Below, one piece after another: positions 30,765 through 42,133 of a DNA stretch of 64,000 nt. The stretch is from Chondrosia reniformis. Its lineage: Eukaryota; Porifera; Demospongiae; Chondrillida; Chondrillidae. Both the position numbers and the translations under genes were made by a program. Positions within the stretch are counted from its first letter, which is position 1. Every line of letters begins with the position of its first letter. The DNA is taken from assembly GCA_947172415.1 (NCBI GenBank), contig OX359190.1, positions 3,658,001 to 3,722,000 of the forward strand, written 5' to 3'. The notes beneath the pieces were generated by a model that saw nothing but the letters and a program-made list of their open reading frames with translations, was not told where the DNA came from and made no database searches.

Positions 30765-30880
30765 AGAGAGTGTGGTAGTACTCTCTATGTAGGGATGGTA
30801 CCGGTTGTTTCGTGTTCTCTATACAGTTGTATATGAGCGAAAATCCAAATTAGGCTGAAAATTGAACAGCACAGACACCG
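30765..30880 (+). repeat. Terminal segment of dispersed family M next to the Merlin relic
   Basis: Contains GTGGTAGTACTCTC, ATGTAGGGATGGTACCGGTT and AGTTGTATATGAGCGAAAAT, nearly the same as 40935-41030, 39150-39230 and 55988-56110. It lies just upstream of the Merlin transposase frame. Confidence 0.65.
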
Positions 30881-30881
30881 G

Positions 30882-31581
30882 CAATGATGTAACTGGAACC
30901 TCGGAATGACATCAGTGATAAGTTTCACTGGAAATGTAGACGCTGCAATAAGCGGATTTCTTTGCGAAACGGTTCAGCAAGTCCAAGTTGTGTTTGCAAA
31001 AATGGGCCATCTTATGAACTGGTGGGCTAGACATCCTGTCACAGATGCTCCAGAAGAAGCTGAGGTGACAGAGGCAACAGCTTGCCAGGTATACCAATGG
31101 CTGCGAGAGGTGTGTTTGACTAAGCTGATCAACACGCCTATTTGCTTTTGGAGGCCGTCCAAATAGATGAATCTCCTTTTCGGCCAAGCCGAAGAACCAC
31201 AGAGGAAGAGCCCCAAGAAGTGAACAGTGGGTTTTTGGCTTGGTTGACACATCACAACAACCAGCATTAGGGTACATGGAAGTTGTACCTCGTAGAAATG
31301 CCAGGACACTGCTCCCTATCATCCAAGCCCATATAGCACCAGGTACAATGATATATTCCGATGAATGGCGAGCTTACAGTAAGGTACACCAGCTCCCCAA
31401 TGTATCCAGTCACTCAACTGTTAATCACAGCCTTCACTTTGTGGATCCATTAACAGGAGTTCACACACAACATGTGGAAAGCTACTGGGCTAGAGTCAAG
31501 TGGAGATTCAAGTTCATGAAGGTGTTAGCTCCAACCAGCTTCCCAGGCTACTTGGATGAATTCATGTGGCGGGAAAGGTGA
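30882..31581 (+). pseudogene. Merlin/ISXO2-like (IS1595 superfamily) transposase relic
   Basis: In shifting frames, the plus strand gives a zinc-ribbon part HWKCRRCNKRISLRNG, then SKLCLQKWAIL.NWWARHPV and ATACQVYQWLREVC. The DDE core follows: QIDES (first Asp), HRGRAPRSEQWVFGLVDTSQ, PGTMIYSDEWRAYSKV (second Asp), and THQHVESYWARVKWRFK-like text (third Glu). The part 31240-31581 is a single open frame. This order defines the ISXO2/IS1595-type transposases, called Merlin in eukaryotes. At least two frameshifts and one stop inactivate it. The 5' flank is shared with a MITE family (see findings). Confidence 0.75.
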
Positions 31582-32338
31582 GGAGTGGGCCTCCACCCAG
31601 AAATTGCCATACAATACCCTGTTTAATAAATTTAACACTTTACAAACTGCCAGATTTTAATCCTTTTAGTCCTTGTTTTTTCACACTGATTTCCATTAAA
31701 CTATGACAAAAAGAAGGAAGACATAATAGTCGGTTTCTATCCAGCATACATCGCCTGCATTCGATAGAACAACATTTGACTTTGTCCACTTAGCGAAGAA
31801 GATTCTGAAAAAACATAAATGTGCACCAAGTAACACTTTTCGCTTGTAGTACGCGAAGGAGCCTGCAGCTTCTCATTTTCACCGTGAGCCATTTAACAAT
31901 GATGCAATAGTGTACTGATATTGTGGAATCGAATATTTGAGCTGTTTGGATGACGTAATGTGACGTCACAATTCAACAATGGCCACTGCAGGGATACTAT
32001 AGATACGATCCAACTCAGAAAACGCTCAAACTAATTTAGTCCACATATTGAGACATACACACGCATTTGTTAAATTGAAGTCCAACCAATTCAGATGCAC
32101 AGTTCATATGGATTCTCTTACAACATTGCTATATTAGGGTAAATTAGTACAGATTCTAACGCGCAGTTTAGAGTCACATATAAAGTCTCCTTTAGTCTTC
32201 TCTCAAATCACCTATCAGAGACAGTTCCCTTTAATAAATGAAGGCCTCGGCAACTTTAAATTTGCGCAATACTCGCAATAAAACACAGGGCAATATAGTT
32301 ATACTATTACATATGTATATATACATATATATATATCC
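31582..32338. repeat. Non-coding; contains inverted copy of the 11745 repeat
   Basis: No gene. Bases 32150-32235 are the reverse complement of a segment at 11745-11850. A TA-rich run lies at 32315-32335. Confidence 0.4.
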
Positions 32339-32560
32339 GTAACATGAAGCCATACATAAATCGCTGCCGCTTCCCGAATTAACTCGAACAACATATTGAG
32401 ATTTAATATAATCTTAACAATTGAGGACACTTAAGTGTCCTAAATAACGATGGAAAAGCTTCTTAACTAAAACCTCCTGAGTGCGGCCATTTGCCAAAAC
32501 GATGTATTGACGTATAAATTAAGTGTTACAATAGTTGCATAAGAATTCGTATTATATATA
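32339..32560 (-). repeat. Dispersed repeat (family R), copy 1
   Basis: Shares with 49245-49465 and 55533-55810 the blocks CGAATTAACTCGAAC, the perfect palindrome GGACACTTAAGTGTCC (32428-32450 region), TAATGATGGAAAA-like text and TGTTACAATAGTTGCATA. A non-coding MITE-like family of about 230-280 bp. Confidence 0.55.
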
Positions 32561-32638
32561 CAGCACAAGTTAAAATATACTAAGGTATATACAGTGCAAG
32601 TTACAATATACTAAGTTATATATATATATATATACACT

Positions 32639-32797
32639 AGAGAACAATTAAAATTTTCTACAATAGTGAAGATGTAGGGATGGCACAAAAAGCACAGAAA
32701 CAAGAAAAGGATGTTACACAGTGAAGCATTAGCTATGCATGAACCCTACAAGCAAGGGTACATCATCACTATTTTGTAGAAAATTGTTATTGTTCTC
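32639..32797. mobile_element. Palindromic MITE, copy 2 (centre deleted)
   Basis: Left arm 32639-32753 matches the element at 16263; most of the right arm is deleted, leaving CATCACTATTTTGTAGAAAA to 32797. It is followed by the same sequence as copy 1 (TTTCTGTACTTTTTGTGGAG). Confidence 0.65.
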
Positions 32798-32848
32798 CAG
32801 TTTCTGTACTTTTTGTGGAGCCCAAGTTAGGAACTCGATTATATTTAA

Positions 32849-33311
32849 CCTTTTACGGGCCGCATTAATCGCTACCCCCGTTATCGACCGATGACCACTA
32901 TAGTGGCTCAAGAGTATAAACTGCCTAGTCAAACTTTTAAATGTCTATTCTCACCTTTAATAAGCCTTTGCTTAAGTTATTAAGAGTAACAAATACTAAA
33001 AACCAAAAAGCGCTAAGGAAATAGGTACAATTCTTTTTGACGGCCATTTTAAAAATTTGCGTTTTTCATTAACTCATCATAATCATCATCATCATCATTC
33101 ATTTTCATTTCTTTACCTATAATATAAATTTCTTCCTATTATGATTCAGTTATACTATGGTTTATCCTATAATATTTCAGACGAAAATTCTTATACATAA
33201 GCGCTATCGATACATATTAATTTCCAAGAGATCCAAGAATTATTTAACTTTGTGGCTGTTAACGGCCTAAACAATTTCGAGCCATTATAGTGGTTATCCG
33301 TCGGTAAGGGG
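32849..33311. mobile_element. TTAA-flanked MITE (piggyBac-like), 463 bp
   Basis: TTAA at 32845-32848 and 33312-33315. Ends CCTTTTACGGGCCGCATTAA and TAAGGGG. Related, inverted, to 42553-43004 over its whole length: both contain CCACTATAGTGG, AAAAAGCGC and AAATTTGCGTTTTTC or their complements. It sits inside the composite repeat formed by the palindromic MITE and family M. Confidence 0.75.
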
Positions 33312-33315
33312 TTAA

Positions 33316-33590
33316 ACACATTTTTGTTTCGTAATCTTCAACTGAATATGACGTCATTAAAATGAAAAATTTATTGAGGCCTTGACTCTGTGGCCATGAA
33401 AACCATCCTACTCAATAATAGCGTTCTCGCTCTCGCTTCTACAAAAGAAGAGAGCACAGATAATATTTAGCCATAGTTTCGTTTAACTATCAGTCCAAAA
33501 GCTGATATAGTCTTTAGCTATGGCTGGCGAAGAAGAAGAAGAATAAGAAGAAAAAATATGAAGAAGACAAAAATGGGAATTTTTAAAGTT
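33316..33590 (-). repeat. Dispersed repeat (family M), copy interrupted by a MITE
   Basis: Continues the composite repeat after the TTAA insertion: CTGAATATGACGTCATTAAA and GCTCTCGCTTCTACAAAAGA match 16560-16690, followed by a GAAGAAGAAG run. Confidence 0.6.
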
Positions 33591-33789
33591 TATCTTCTCT
33601 CTCGTCTGCAGCTGCTGGTTTTACCATTTCGACTTTTACTGAAGGTGTAAAACCTGCAGCAAGGGCAGGCCCACTGAGTCTGGAAGGCTGGGTAACCAGT
33701 ATAGGCCAAAGCCTAGAAGAGCCCGGAGGCCCTATATGAAGGGAAATTTGAGTGTAAAATACACTTACATATATATATACATACATACA

Positions 33790-34290
33790 TCTTTTGGACC
33801 TGCGACATCATGGAAGAATTGAAGTTGCAGAGCAGCATTTCCATCGCTATGAGAATGTGCGATCTTTGATAATGTGACTGACAATGAAACTGACGATAAA
33901 CATAACCTCAGCTGGATTGCATCAAGGACAATGAATTACAATCCCGAATTATGAGTGATATACCTTCATGAAAGATATTCATGGTATGAAAGCTTATTGG
34001 AACTCAGTTAAGATCTAATTATTTGCTATATTTCGGACTGTTGATCCTCCCACATTCTTTGTCACACTGAGTGCTGATGATAATAATTGGGTAGGAATTG
34101 ATGATAGATGATTGAAGAATATTACAGAAGATGTCATTACTGCTACAATTTCAACAACAAGGGGAGACACGACACAGCATGGTTTTGTAAAGACTGCTAG
34201 CTTCATATATTATGCCACACAGGCAAAGAAGATGACTGCTTTCTCAAGTTCCACAGATGCTGTGTACCACCCTGTGAATAGCTTGTGAAC
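33790..34290 (+). pseudogene. Helitron Rep (Helitron_like_N) domain relic
   Basis: Begins with the array-type segment EELKLQSSISIAMRM (33812-33856). After decay it reads MKDIHGMKAYWNSVKI from the ATG at 33968, then FAIFRTVDPPTFFVTLSADD, then NNWVGIDD. This matches the Helitron_like_N consensus 'f.k.iRGs..Yw......l.a..r.lG.PtfF.TlSa.d..W'. The two-His HUH motif normally found downstream was not located. Rep nicks DNA for rolling-circle transposition. Multiple stops; dead. Confidence 0.65.
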
Positions 34291-34599
34291 GCCTATATTT
34301 CTACTAAATACTTAGTTGTCCTACCTATTTTTCAGTTATCTTGTATATGAAATTACCATCGATCAATATAGCACACAAACTCTGTCATAAAGCAATTCCT
34401 TATGTATAAGGTAAACTTAACGTAATCTGCTTCAATCATGTTTGAAAAGGTTCAGAGGTGTGTATACAATATTCAATGATATTGTGTGCAATTCTAGGGT
34501 TGATCAGATTAGAAAATATAGGCAATTCAACACAAAAACCTCAGGAATTCGTTCCCTCATTAATGCCGTTTGTTGAAGTGAAACATGCATACTGAAATC

Positions 34600-34941
34600 A
34601 TATACGGTGAGATAAACGGGCTCAAGTGAAGAGAACTGACTATATAGGCTCTGAAAGCAATCATGTAGGGTTAGGGTTAGGGTTAGCGCCTGGTCCACTC
34701 TCTAAACTTGATCCAATTTACGAACATAGACACAAACAAACTTACTTCAGGGTGATTTGTGGCTTTACATTTGGCATCTAATATTCAATGTTAGAGCGAA
34801 AATGAAGAAAGGCTAAACTTGACGAGAATCCACTTCCTCAGGCGTACAAACAACCTAACCTTACACGTGGCACTTCCATCACGTGGCCTTCCAGAAAAGT
34901 CGGTATGCAGCCTCCCACACATTAAGTTTGCACGGAAAGGG
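34600..34941 (-). mobile_element. Second copy of the telomere-repeat MITE, truncated
   Basis: Bases 34800-34941 are the reverse complement of the start of the 28130 element (CTAAACTTGACGAGAATCCA, then CGGAAAGGG before TTAA at 34942-34945). The TTAGGG-type run at 34673-34690 and the GAAGAGAACTGA stem at 34625 are retained. The other end was not found. Confidence 0.65.
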
Positions 34942-34945
34942 TTAA

Positions 34946-35320
34946 TGAGTATTTGGAATTCTCGGTTTGCATTGGAACAGACATGAATGCATGCATCTTG
35001 ATGATACCCACAGGGGGTGCAGCTTTTAACACTGGAGGCCTAACCATCCATAGACCATTGAGGCTAAAAGTAGACCTTGGCAAGACTGGCCATCAGTTGC
35101 ACCTGAATGCTTTAGCCTTGCATGATTTGAGAAAATTGTGGCAAAGAGTGCACACTATTACAATTGATGACATCGGCGATATAGTGTCTTATCAGATCTT
35201 GAAGTCTGTGGATAGCCATCTGTGTGAAATTTGCCAATAATGAAATATTTGGTGGGTTGAATGTGATAGCCATGGGAGACTTATACCAGCTATCGCCTGT
35301 AATGTAATGTGAGACATGTT
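34946..35320 (+). pseudogene. Helitron PIF1-type helicase relic
   Basis: Reads ILMIPTGGAAFNTGGLTIHR (degraded Walker A 'APTG.AAfn..G.T.H'), HDLRKLWQRVHTITIDDIGD (Walker B region), two stops at 35238-35243, then EIFGGLNVIAMGDLYQLSPV (motif III). These are the first PIF1/RecD2-like helicase motifs of a Helitron protein. It lies on the same strand as the Rep relic at 33790, and the MITE at 34600-34941 separates the two, so they may be one element. Inactive. Confidence 0.7.
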
Positions 35321-36430
35321 TTCAGAAATAAGCCTGGACATTCATCAGGCCAATGTCTTCACATGTTGGAGAGATTTCTTCAAGATCATTGAATCTGTAC
35401 ATTCAAATTCAATTGGTAATATGGATGCACAACTTGTGTCCTCCCTGAAAACGGTACTAGGAGTGATAGTAAATGGAAAAAAAATTAGAGTAGGGCAAAC
35501 TGTCACAAACAGTTGTAAACAAGTATTTCGAGTTTAAACAAGTAGTTCGAGTTTAAACAAGTAGTTCGATTTTTTAAAACTCATGGGGCGCCTTGCGCCC
35601 CCAGCAAATTCAAACCACTTGGTATATACGTAGTTTTTAGATGTCCAGTTAACCGCATCTGGTCGTCACTTTATTGCCTTTAATTGTTCAAGGCTATATC
35701 TTGTAGAAAACGTTTTTACGCAGGCTTTACGTTACATAGTATTAGTAAAGGTGGTTTCAAAATCCTTTTCGTTCATTTAATGTTCGACGCTAAGGAAGAG
35801 AAAGCTAGTTTTAAGCTATAAAACGAAAGCCAGCCGAACGTCCGCCATTTTGGTGACAGATATAAACAAGTTTACGAACAGGAAGCCATACGTTAACATA
35901 ATTTCTGAAAACAATATAGGGACACCTATGGCGCCACAAAAATTAACTAAGAAAGAGACTACAAAGGATTGAAATGACAACGAAACAGCAACATCTGGCT
36001 CACTATCAAATGGGTAGGAGGTAAATATGATGGAATTGTATGTGAAATCAGTATTTGAGGCTTAAAAATCAATATATTGCTGATATAGACACTTGAATTC
36101 TTTCGATTTTGATGCTGCTGCAATTTACAAATACCATAACTTTTCCATAGTCAATAGGCCTACGAAAGCTCTCATACATACACTTTGAGACTGATTGCTG
36201 AGGACCATATTTTATTTGGGACTGGTTTCCTTGCACTGCGACGGTATTTTGATTTATCGCAAATTTACAAGTATATTAGCCAGAAAATAGGAAATGGATG
36301 ATTAAGAAACAAAAGTCGAATTAACACTCAAAAGCATTAATCTAAGAAACCTATTTAGCAGCGAGGCTTTCTTGACAGTTGTCACTTGCTTAGGCCACTT
36401 AAGGCCCTCATATAACTACAGGCTTTTCCG
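35321..36430. repeat. Helitron remains and a hairpin-type repeat end
   Basis: A 73-codon frame at 35316-35537 may be further Helitron text (MFSEISLDIHQANVFTCWRD). At 35516-35600 the motif CAAGTAGTTCGA is repeated and followed by GGGGCGCCTTGCGCCCC, a short GC-rich hairpin that recurs at 36921-36975. From 35620 to 36430 nothing else is recognisable. Confidence 0.4.
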
Positions 36431-36436
36431 TGTTAA

Positions 36437-36769
36437 GTGGCACACCTATATAGGTGTTATTATGATATGGTGTGTAACAACAAATGGTCAACACTACCTC
36501 CATCTCATTTTTGCACTGAAGGAGCCATTGTGAAAGATCAGCAATCTCTGATTCAAGGTACTCATACAAGCAAGCTACTGACATGGACATGGGAAGTTTG
36601 GTTAGAAGTACATCCTATGGATCTGATGCACACTGTCCGATCCAATCCAGAGATTCTAACGATTGAAGGCCTTGTAATTGTGTCTGCAGGAGTAGGAGCA
36701 GAGGATAGAGCAAATTACCTGATTGAATTCCTGGATATTAAGAACAGAAAGGATACAGTCAAATCTTAA
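36437..36769 (+). other. Unidentified 110-codon frame
   Basis: An open frame (HLYRCYYDMVCNNKWSTLPP ... VIVSAGVGAEDRANYLIEFL) with a fairly protein-like composition, lying between two copies of the hairpin-type repeat at 35562 and 36921. No family is recognised; it may be a decayed transposon exon. Confidence 0.25.
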
Positions 36770-36981
36770 ACTTGCTCATCCACTATCACTTCACCACATG
36801 GCATTGTGGGGTGAATACATTTACACCTACCACCAGGCCAATGGATGTTTCTTTAGAATGAATACAAAACATTTTATGTCTTCACTTTAAATCAAGCAAT
36901 TACTGAAAACGGAAGAACCAGCAAGTAGTTTGAGTTTCATGGGGGCGCCTGGCGCCCCATAACTTTTTTAAACTCAAAATA

Positions 36982-37528
36982 CAGTTGAGTCCAAATAAGT
37001 AGAACTCGCTTGACTCGCATTTCTGCTTAAATCAAATAATTTCGTAGTCCCGTTCCAGAATATGTACAATCAAATACATGTACAATAACTCAATTTCTGT
37101 ATAATTCGAGTCAATTTATGAACCTGCACTCACACAAAAGTGTTAATCTCGAAGAACGACAGTTATGTTCGGTCGAAAACTTCACACTTTGCCTTTAAAG
37201 AGGAATATGGAACTCATTGATGCTGTTGTGAAGCACCCAGCTGGGAAGAAGAAGAAGGAAATTGCTGAAGAATTTGGTATCGTTTTGAACACCTTTTCTA
37301 CGACTATGAAGGGCAAGGAGAACTATCGGCAGGCATTTAATGGAGGGCAAAAAAATATCAACAAACAGAGGCAGCGGGCTCCAACACACAATGACATCGA
37401 CGAGGCACTCTTATGCTGGGTATCCTCTACTCGATCGGCCTATCCTAGAAATTTTGGATGAGCACAATTTCTGATAAGTGGAATGTTTTTATTTGTCTTA
37501 GGAGATTCGACTTATCCAGACTCAACTG
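36982..37528 (+). mobile_element. Tigger-like deletion derivative
   Basis: The element starts CAGTTGAGTCCAAATAAGT and ends with the inverse (ACTTATCCAGACTCAACTG), flanked by TA at 36980-36981 and 37529-37530, as in pogo/Tigger elements. At 547 bp it keeps only the 5' part of the transposase gene. Confidence 0.75.
37165..37461 (+). pseudogene. Tigger transposase N-terminus (CENPB-type HTH)
   Basis: 98 residues from the ATG at 37165: KRNMELIDAVVKHPAGKKKK, EIAEEFGIVLNTFSTTMKGK and QRAPTHNDIDEALLCW. This is the CENP-B-like helix-turn-helix and the start of the second DNA-binding half. The frame ends at TGA shortly before the 3' TIR; the DDE core is missing. Such truncated proteins could still bind TIRs, but expression is unknown. 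Confidence 0.65.
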
Positions 37529-37530
37529 TA

Positions 37531-39149
37531 CTTGTTTTATATACACCTGTAGACTGCCTCTTAGTGTGCGAACAAACTATTCAAAACTAATTAATGTACC
37601 GTATTTGTCTGTATAGAGTCCAGGCTCAAAAAAGGCCAGACAACAGCTGGGATATCCTTAAATAGAAACCGGGTCTTGAATAGAGCCCTGTCTCAAATAG
37701 GAGCCAAATCTGTCTAATTGCCATGCTGTTCGAGGTGTGAACCGATCATGACATCTGACCAGTTTCCACAGCAAAAGTCTAGGATATCCCGTCCAAGTTG
37801 AAGGCTTTGGAGTGCGCTGCGAGGAAGACTAAGGAAGCAGCTGCGAGATAGGTGGGTGTGGATGGTAAGATGATCTGGGAGTGGTGGAGGCTTTAGTTGC
37901 ACTGCAGAGGAAACGAAAGTCTCTGCGAAAGCGACAAATAGAAGTGGGGAAAAAGGGGCTAGATGTAACACGCCTTGTTCAGCTGGATTGTGGACCTGTG
38001 TTGTCGCAACCTTCATGTTTCTCAAATGATGATCCAGCAGCTGGCCAGATCACTATCCAGTGCTGCAACATATGTGCATGCACATCTCACTAACAATATC
38101 CAGCTATACATGCATGCACTTAATTATTCTCATTCATCCATTGATCATTTGTGGAGAGGCAAGAAATACTAAAATTACAATGACTGAGTTCACTGATTCT
38201 CTGCCAATCACAGTAGACAGCATTGAGTCTGTACAGTGGTTGAGAGTCTTCACAGGATAGCCTCCTTAGTTTAGCTACATGGTGGCTTCTGGCAATACCC
38301 TCTTCTCGAATAGACACCTGGGCTTCTATTCGGATAGATACAGTAAATGAAGTTTTTGTCTCGGCAAGGAAGTGCGGACACATCGTGCTAAATTATGGTA
38401 CCTAAGTACATGGAACATTTAATGATAGTCATACCATTGAGCAAAGTTAAAATATTGCATCATCATAGATCGCATAAGCGCGCTATGGTATTATTATGTA
38501 TTATGATATACTTCCAAGGTACGATAGCATTACACAGGACTCGGAATTCTTTGATGGAGTGAGAAATAACAGGTAGTTGTATGCACATGACTTATGGAAT
38601 GACCTGGGGCCTAGTGAGAAACATTGACATCCAAGTACAACATGAAAAAAGGCTTATAAAAAGTGAACTTTGCGACAAATGTTGTGTGGAATGATAGGAT
38701 AGTTGTGTGGATGACTTTCAGCACCACGTTGCTTGTAACTGTTTATGAGTATAGACATATAATACATTTATAATATTTGGGTGTCAGCTAAACTTGTGAT
38801 GATAATTCTTTTTTTAGGCTCTGCTCACCTAGTAAATTCAGGGGCTCCAAAACCTTACAACACTTATGCAGATCCTACCTGGCCAATTAAAGCAATTCTG
38901 AAGCCACTCCTTTCAGTGTAACTGTCAAAATATGTACTGCCATTCACTAGATACTAATAATATATATACTTAGGTGACCATGCAATTCTCTGTATATATG
39001 CAACTCTCATTTTACATTCATATTACCACCAATGTCCTAATATGGATTGGCCATATGCCTGGAATGACAGAGTTGAGTTGAAATAAATTATCTTTGCTGA
39101 ACAATCATTAATGATCTGCTTTCATGTCCCTGAAGCCATATCAAAGAGT
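37531..39149. other. Non-coding, possible MITE ends
   Basis: A sequence near 37600-37700 (CTGTATAGAGTCCAGGCTC...) has a weak inverted counterpart near 38310-38350 (GCTTCTATTCGGATAGATAC), suggesting a decayed element of about 750 bp. Open frames of 65-100 codons inside show no domains. Nothing else is seen to 39149. Confidence 0.3.
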
Positions 39150-39690
39150 AAAGTAGTACTCTCCATGTAGGGATGGTACTGGTTGTTTCGTTTTCCCTAT
39201 ACATTTGTATAGGACTGAAATCCCAAATTAGGTATATGAACGAAGTTGAAATCTCCCATTTTAGTTTTCTTCTTTTTCATCATCTTCTTCATTAACTAAA
39301 GGAAATAAGCTTTCAGGCTAACATTCCATTTGGATATTCACTTGATCAGTGTGTTGTTTAAAGCCATCCATTGCAAGTAAAACTTATCGCCCAAGAAACA
39401 GAAGATACCACGTTCCTCTTTAATAATTTTATTAGTCAAATGGAATCATCAATCAAGTCACCTAACTTGTGCATGCCCAACCTATGCCTTTAATTGTAAT
39501 ACAAACAAATTCTTTTAAAACCACAACTCCGCTTTTCATGTGCGATTTCCACATGTTCTACCTGCATAAAGGTTCTGCACTGTATTCTTTTGTAGGAGGG
39601 AGAGTGATAATGCTAGTAATGAGCATGACATTTTTCATGGCTCCCGAGGCAAGGCTTCAATAAATTTGTCATTTTATATAATTTAATTAA
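39150..39690 (+). repeat. Dispersed family M, diverged copy
   Basis: Starts AGTAGTACTCTCCATGTAGG and ends near GCTTCAATAAATTTGTCATT, with GGGAGAGTGATAATGCTAGT in between; the counterpart of 40935-41385 carrying an extra internal segment. Confidence 0.5.
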
Positions 39691-40818
39691 TAATATCCAT
39701 AGCAACCTAGTCTCATAACAATGGTAATTACTTCAAACACTCTGAAGGCCTTTGGGCTGTTACTTCAACAGTGCCTTTAAGTACTCCAGCGTTGTTGACA
39801 CTCGCATCAGTAGGCTACTACATGCTATATACATGCAGTCCTATGTTGAATTCCTATCAGTTGACCATACAACCTATTTACAAAACTTAGAATAGGAAAT
39901 TTGGGAAAGGCACACCAAGGAAGAAATCCACTATGGATATGGATGGATCAGATAAGTTATTTAATGTGTACTGTTTTGTGCAACATGGCTGCGTCTTGTG
40001 GTTGCTGACATGTCTGTCAGCTACTCTAGATCTTCTGTGTTAACCAGTGTCATTACCTATTTCTGCAGAACTCCACCTGTTATACGGGATGAGGAGCAGA
40101 AAAAGTTGTTCCTACTATTGAACTCTTAGAAATGCATAACCTGTTACTGTATGTACCTTTATATTTAGTGTTAATTTCCCTATGCATTTCACTGATGAAT
40201 TACTGAATTTGCGTTGGCCCTGTGGCTGGGACATTTGGTCCTATTACTGGGTCAATTGGTCCCGTTGCTGGGAACTTGAGAAGTGTGATCAGGATCTCTC
40301 TGGATTAGACCATAAGTCCCTAAACTCTGGCAGGTGTGAAAGTGCAATTCTCGGTAGTATCAAAGTTTGTTGTAGCAGTGCCGAATGATTACATGAGCAT
40401 CACTGTTACAGTTGCAAATGGGACTAATCACAGTCATTATACTGCATATACTATATATCATTACTATAACGGCATGGCAATGTGGAATTATACATTTATT
40501 TTGAAGTACTGTTTATGCTGGCATATTGACATTCTTTCATCAGAGGCAGTATTGGTTAACATGGACACTGCAGCTGCTAAATCACAGAGGATGTTATTGT
40601 GAGCATAACTGCTCCTTAACCAAAGCACTTATTTGTTGCTGCTATTGGAGATTATATAGAATCAAACCCAAGTCCTTCAATGGAATGGCTTAAGAAAGAG
40701 GCCAAAAACAAAGGTATGTGTTACAAACAGAAAAAATATAAGAGAAGAAAAGGCTTGATTATGTAGAGTCACAAACCAAAATGGCAAGCATCCAGAGCAA
40801 CTAGACAGGTTGCTTATA
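39691..40818. other. Non-coding stretch
   Basis: Frames of 68 and 88 codons at 40182 and 40336 overlap and show no recognisable motif. No repeat seen. Confidence 0.35.
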
Positions 40819-40862
40819 ACCCTTTAACGACTATAAGGCACAAGTGTGCCATGCTGGCTTTT
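40819..40862. repeat. Solo terminus of the TTAA MITE family
   Basis: ACCCTTTAACGACTATAAGG followed by a CACAAGTGTG palindrome resembles the left end of the elements at 42134 and 42553. The TTAA is mutated and no right end is present. Confidence 0.35.
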
Positions 40863-40934
40863 TTGAATTTTATCTAATTCAATAAAGAATCAATCATATA
40901 CCTTGTATACAAAATATTACTGCTATATATATCA

Positions 40935-41385
40935 GAGAGTACGGTAGTACTCTCTATGTAGCAATGGTACCGGTTGTTTCGTTTTCTCTATACAGTTGTA
41001 TATGAGCAAAAATCCGAAATAGGCTGAAAATTGCTGAAAAAAGGTTATGTATAGTTAAAAATAGACCAGCCATGCTATAAACTGGCCTTTAAGGCTAGCG
41101 ACCGTGTTCCGCTGGCAAATCAAGGAACTTTGAAATTTCCCATTTTCGTTTTCTTTTTTTCAACTTCAACTTCTTCATCTTCTTCGCCCGCTATAACTAA
41201 AAACGAAATAAGCCTTCAGACTACTTCTTAAGCAAAAATACTCTGGGGGGCTGTATTCTTTTGTAGAAGCGAGAGCGATAACGCTATTATTGAGTTTGAC
41301 TGTTTTCACAGCCCCACAGTCAAAGGCTCAATAAATTTGCCATTTTGTTAACGGCATATATTCAGTCGCAGATTGTGAAATAAAA
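40935..41385 (+). repeat. Dispersed family M, most complete copy
   Basis: Begins with the palindrome GAGAGTACGGTAGTACTCTC and ends near GATTGTGAAATAAAAAT, about 450 bp. It includes GTTCCGCTGGCAAAT and AGAAGCGAGAGCGATAACGC, shared with 55988-56390. Non-coding. It runs directly into a palindromic MITE. Confidence 0.65.
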
Positions 41386-41622
41386 ATAAAAATTTTCTGG
41401 AAAAATAGTGAAAATGTAGAGATGGCACAAAAAGCACAGAAAAAAAGAAAGGGATGTGACACAGTGAAGCATTAGCTATGCATGAATCCTACAATCAAGG
41501 GTGTTGTATGATTCATGCATATATAACTAATGCTTCACTGTGCAACAACCCATTCTTGTTTCTGTGCTTTTTGGGCCATCTCTACATTTTCACTATTTTT
41601 GTAGAAAATTGTTATTGTTCTC
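41381..41622. mobile_element. Palindromic MITE, copy 3
   Basis: Arms 41390-41500 and 41505-41620 are near reverse complements (GAAGCATTAGCTATGCATGA ... ATTCATGCATATATAACTAA). Same family as 16263 and 32639. Confidence 0.7.
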
Positions 41623-42129
41623 TCTATATATATACATTTGATACAGCCATGCCAGGGAAACATATGTACCTCTTTAAATTGCATATTTCAGTAGTCTAAT
41701 TGCTAAGGTACTAAAATGTGTTTGAGGGGTGGCTGCCCTTGGTTTGCCAAATTCATTTTCTCTGCATGAATGTATTTTTCTTGGTATATATGCCTTTGCC
41801 ACTTACAATAGTACATAAAAAGGGTTTTGTTTTATTGATGTTGTAGCCTATACCCTGTATAACGCTACTCTATATGAGTCTGTATCTTAAATCTGATCAT
41901 TTTTGTAAATTTGGTAAGTACCAGTCTGTAGGGGTTCTATATGATTATATATCTCACAAATTATGACCATATACTATGTGAGCATCTTAATCAAAGACTA
42001 GATATCCACTGAAGGATACCAGAGGAAAATACAGAGTACAGCGTATACAGAATGGCTGAACAAAGTGCCCAATTATTTCATTAAAATTTGAGATGAAGTG
42101 ATGATATGCTAGATATTGTATTTTCCCTT
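41623..42129. other. Non-coding AT-rich stretch
   Basis: Nothing recognisable. Confidence 0.4.
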
Positions 42130-42133
42130 TCAA

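Noticed and set aside
40182-40602. Two overlapping frames of 68 and 88 codons
   Set aside because: No motif, no splice or promoter context, low-complexity composition; chance openness is likely.
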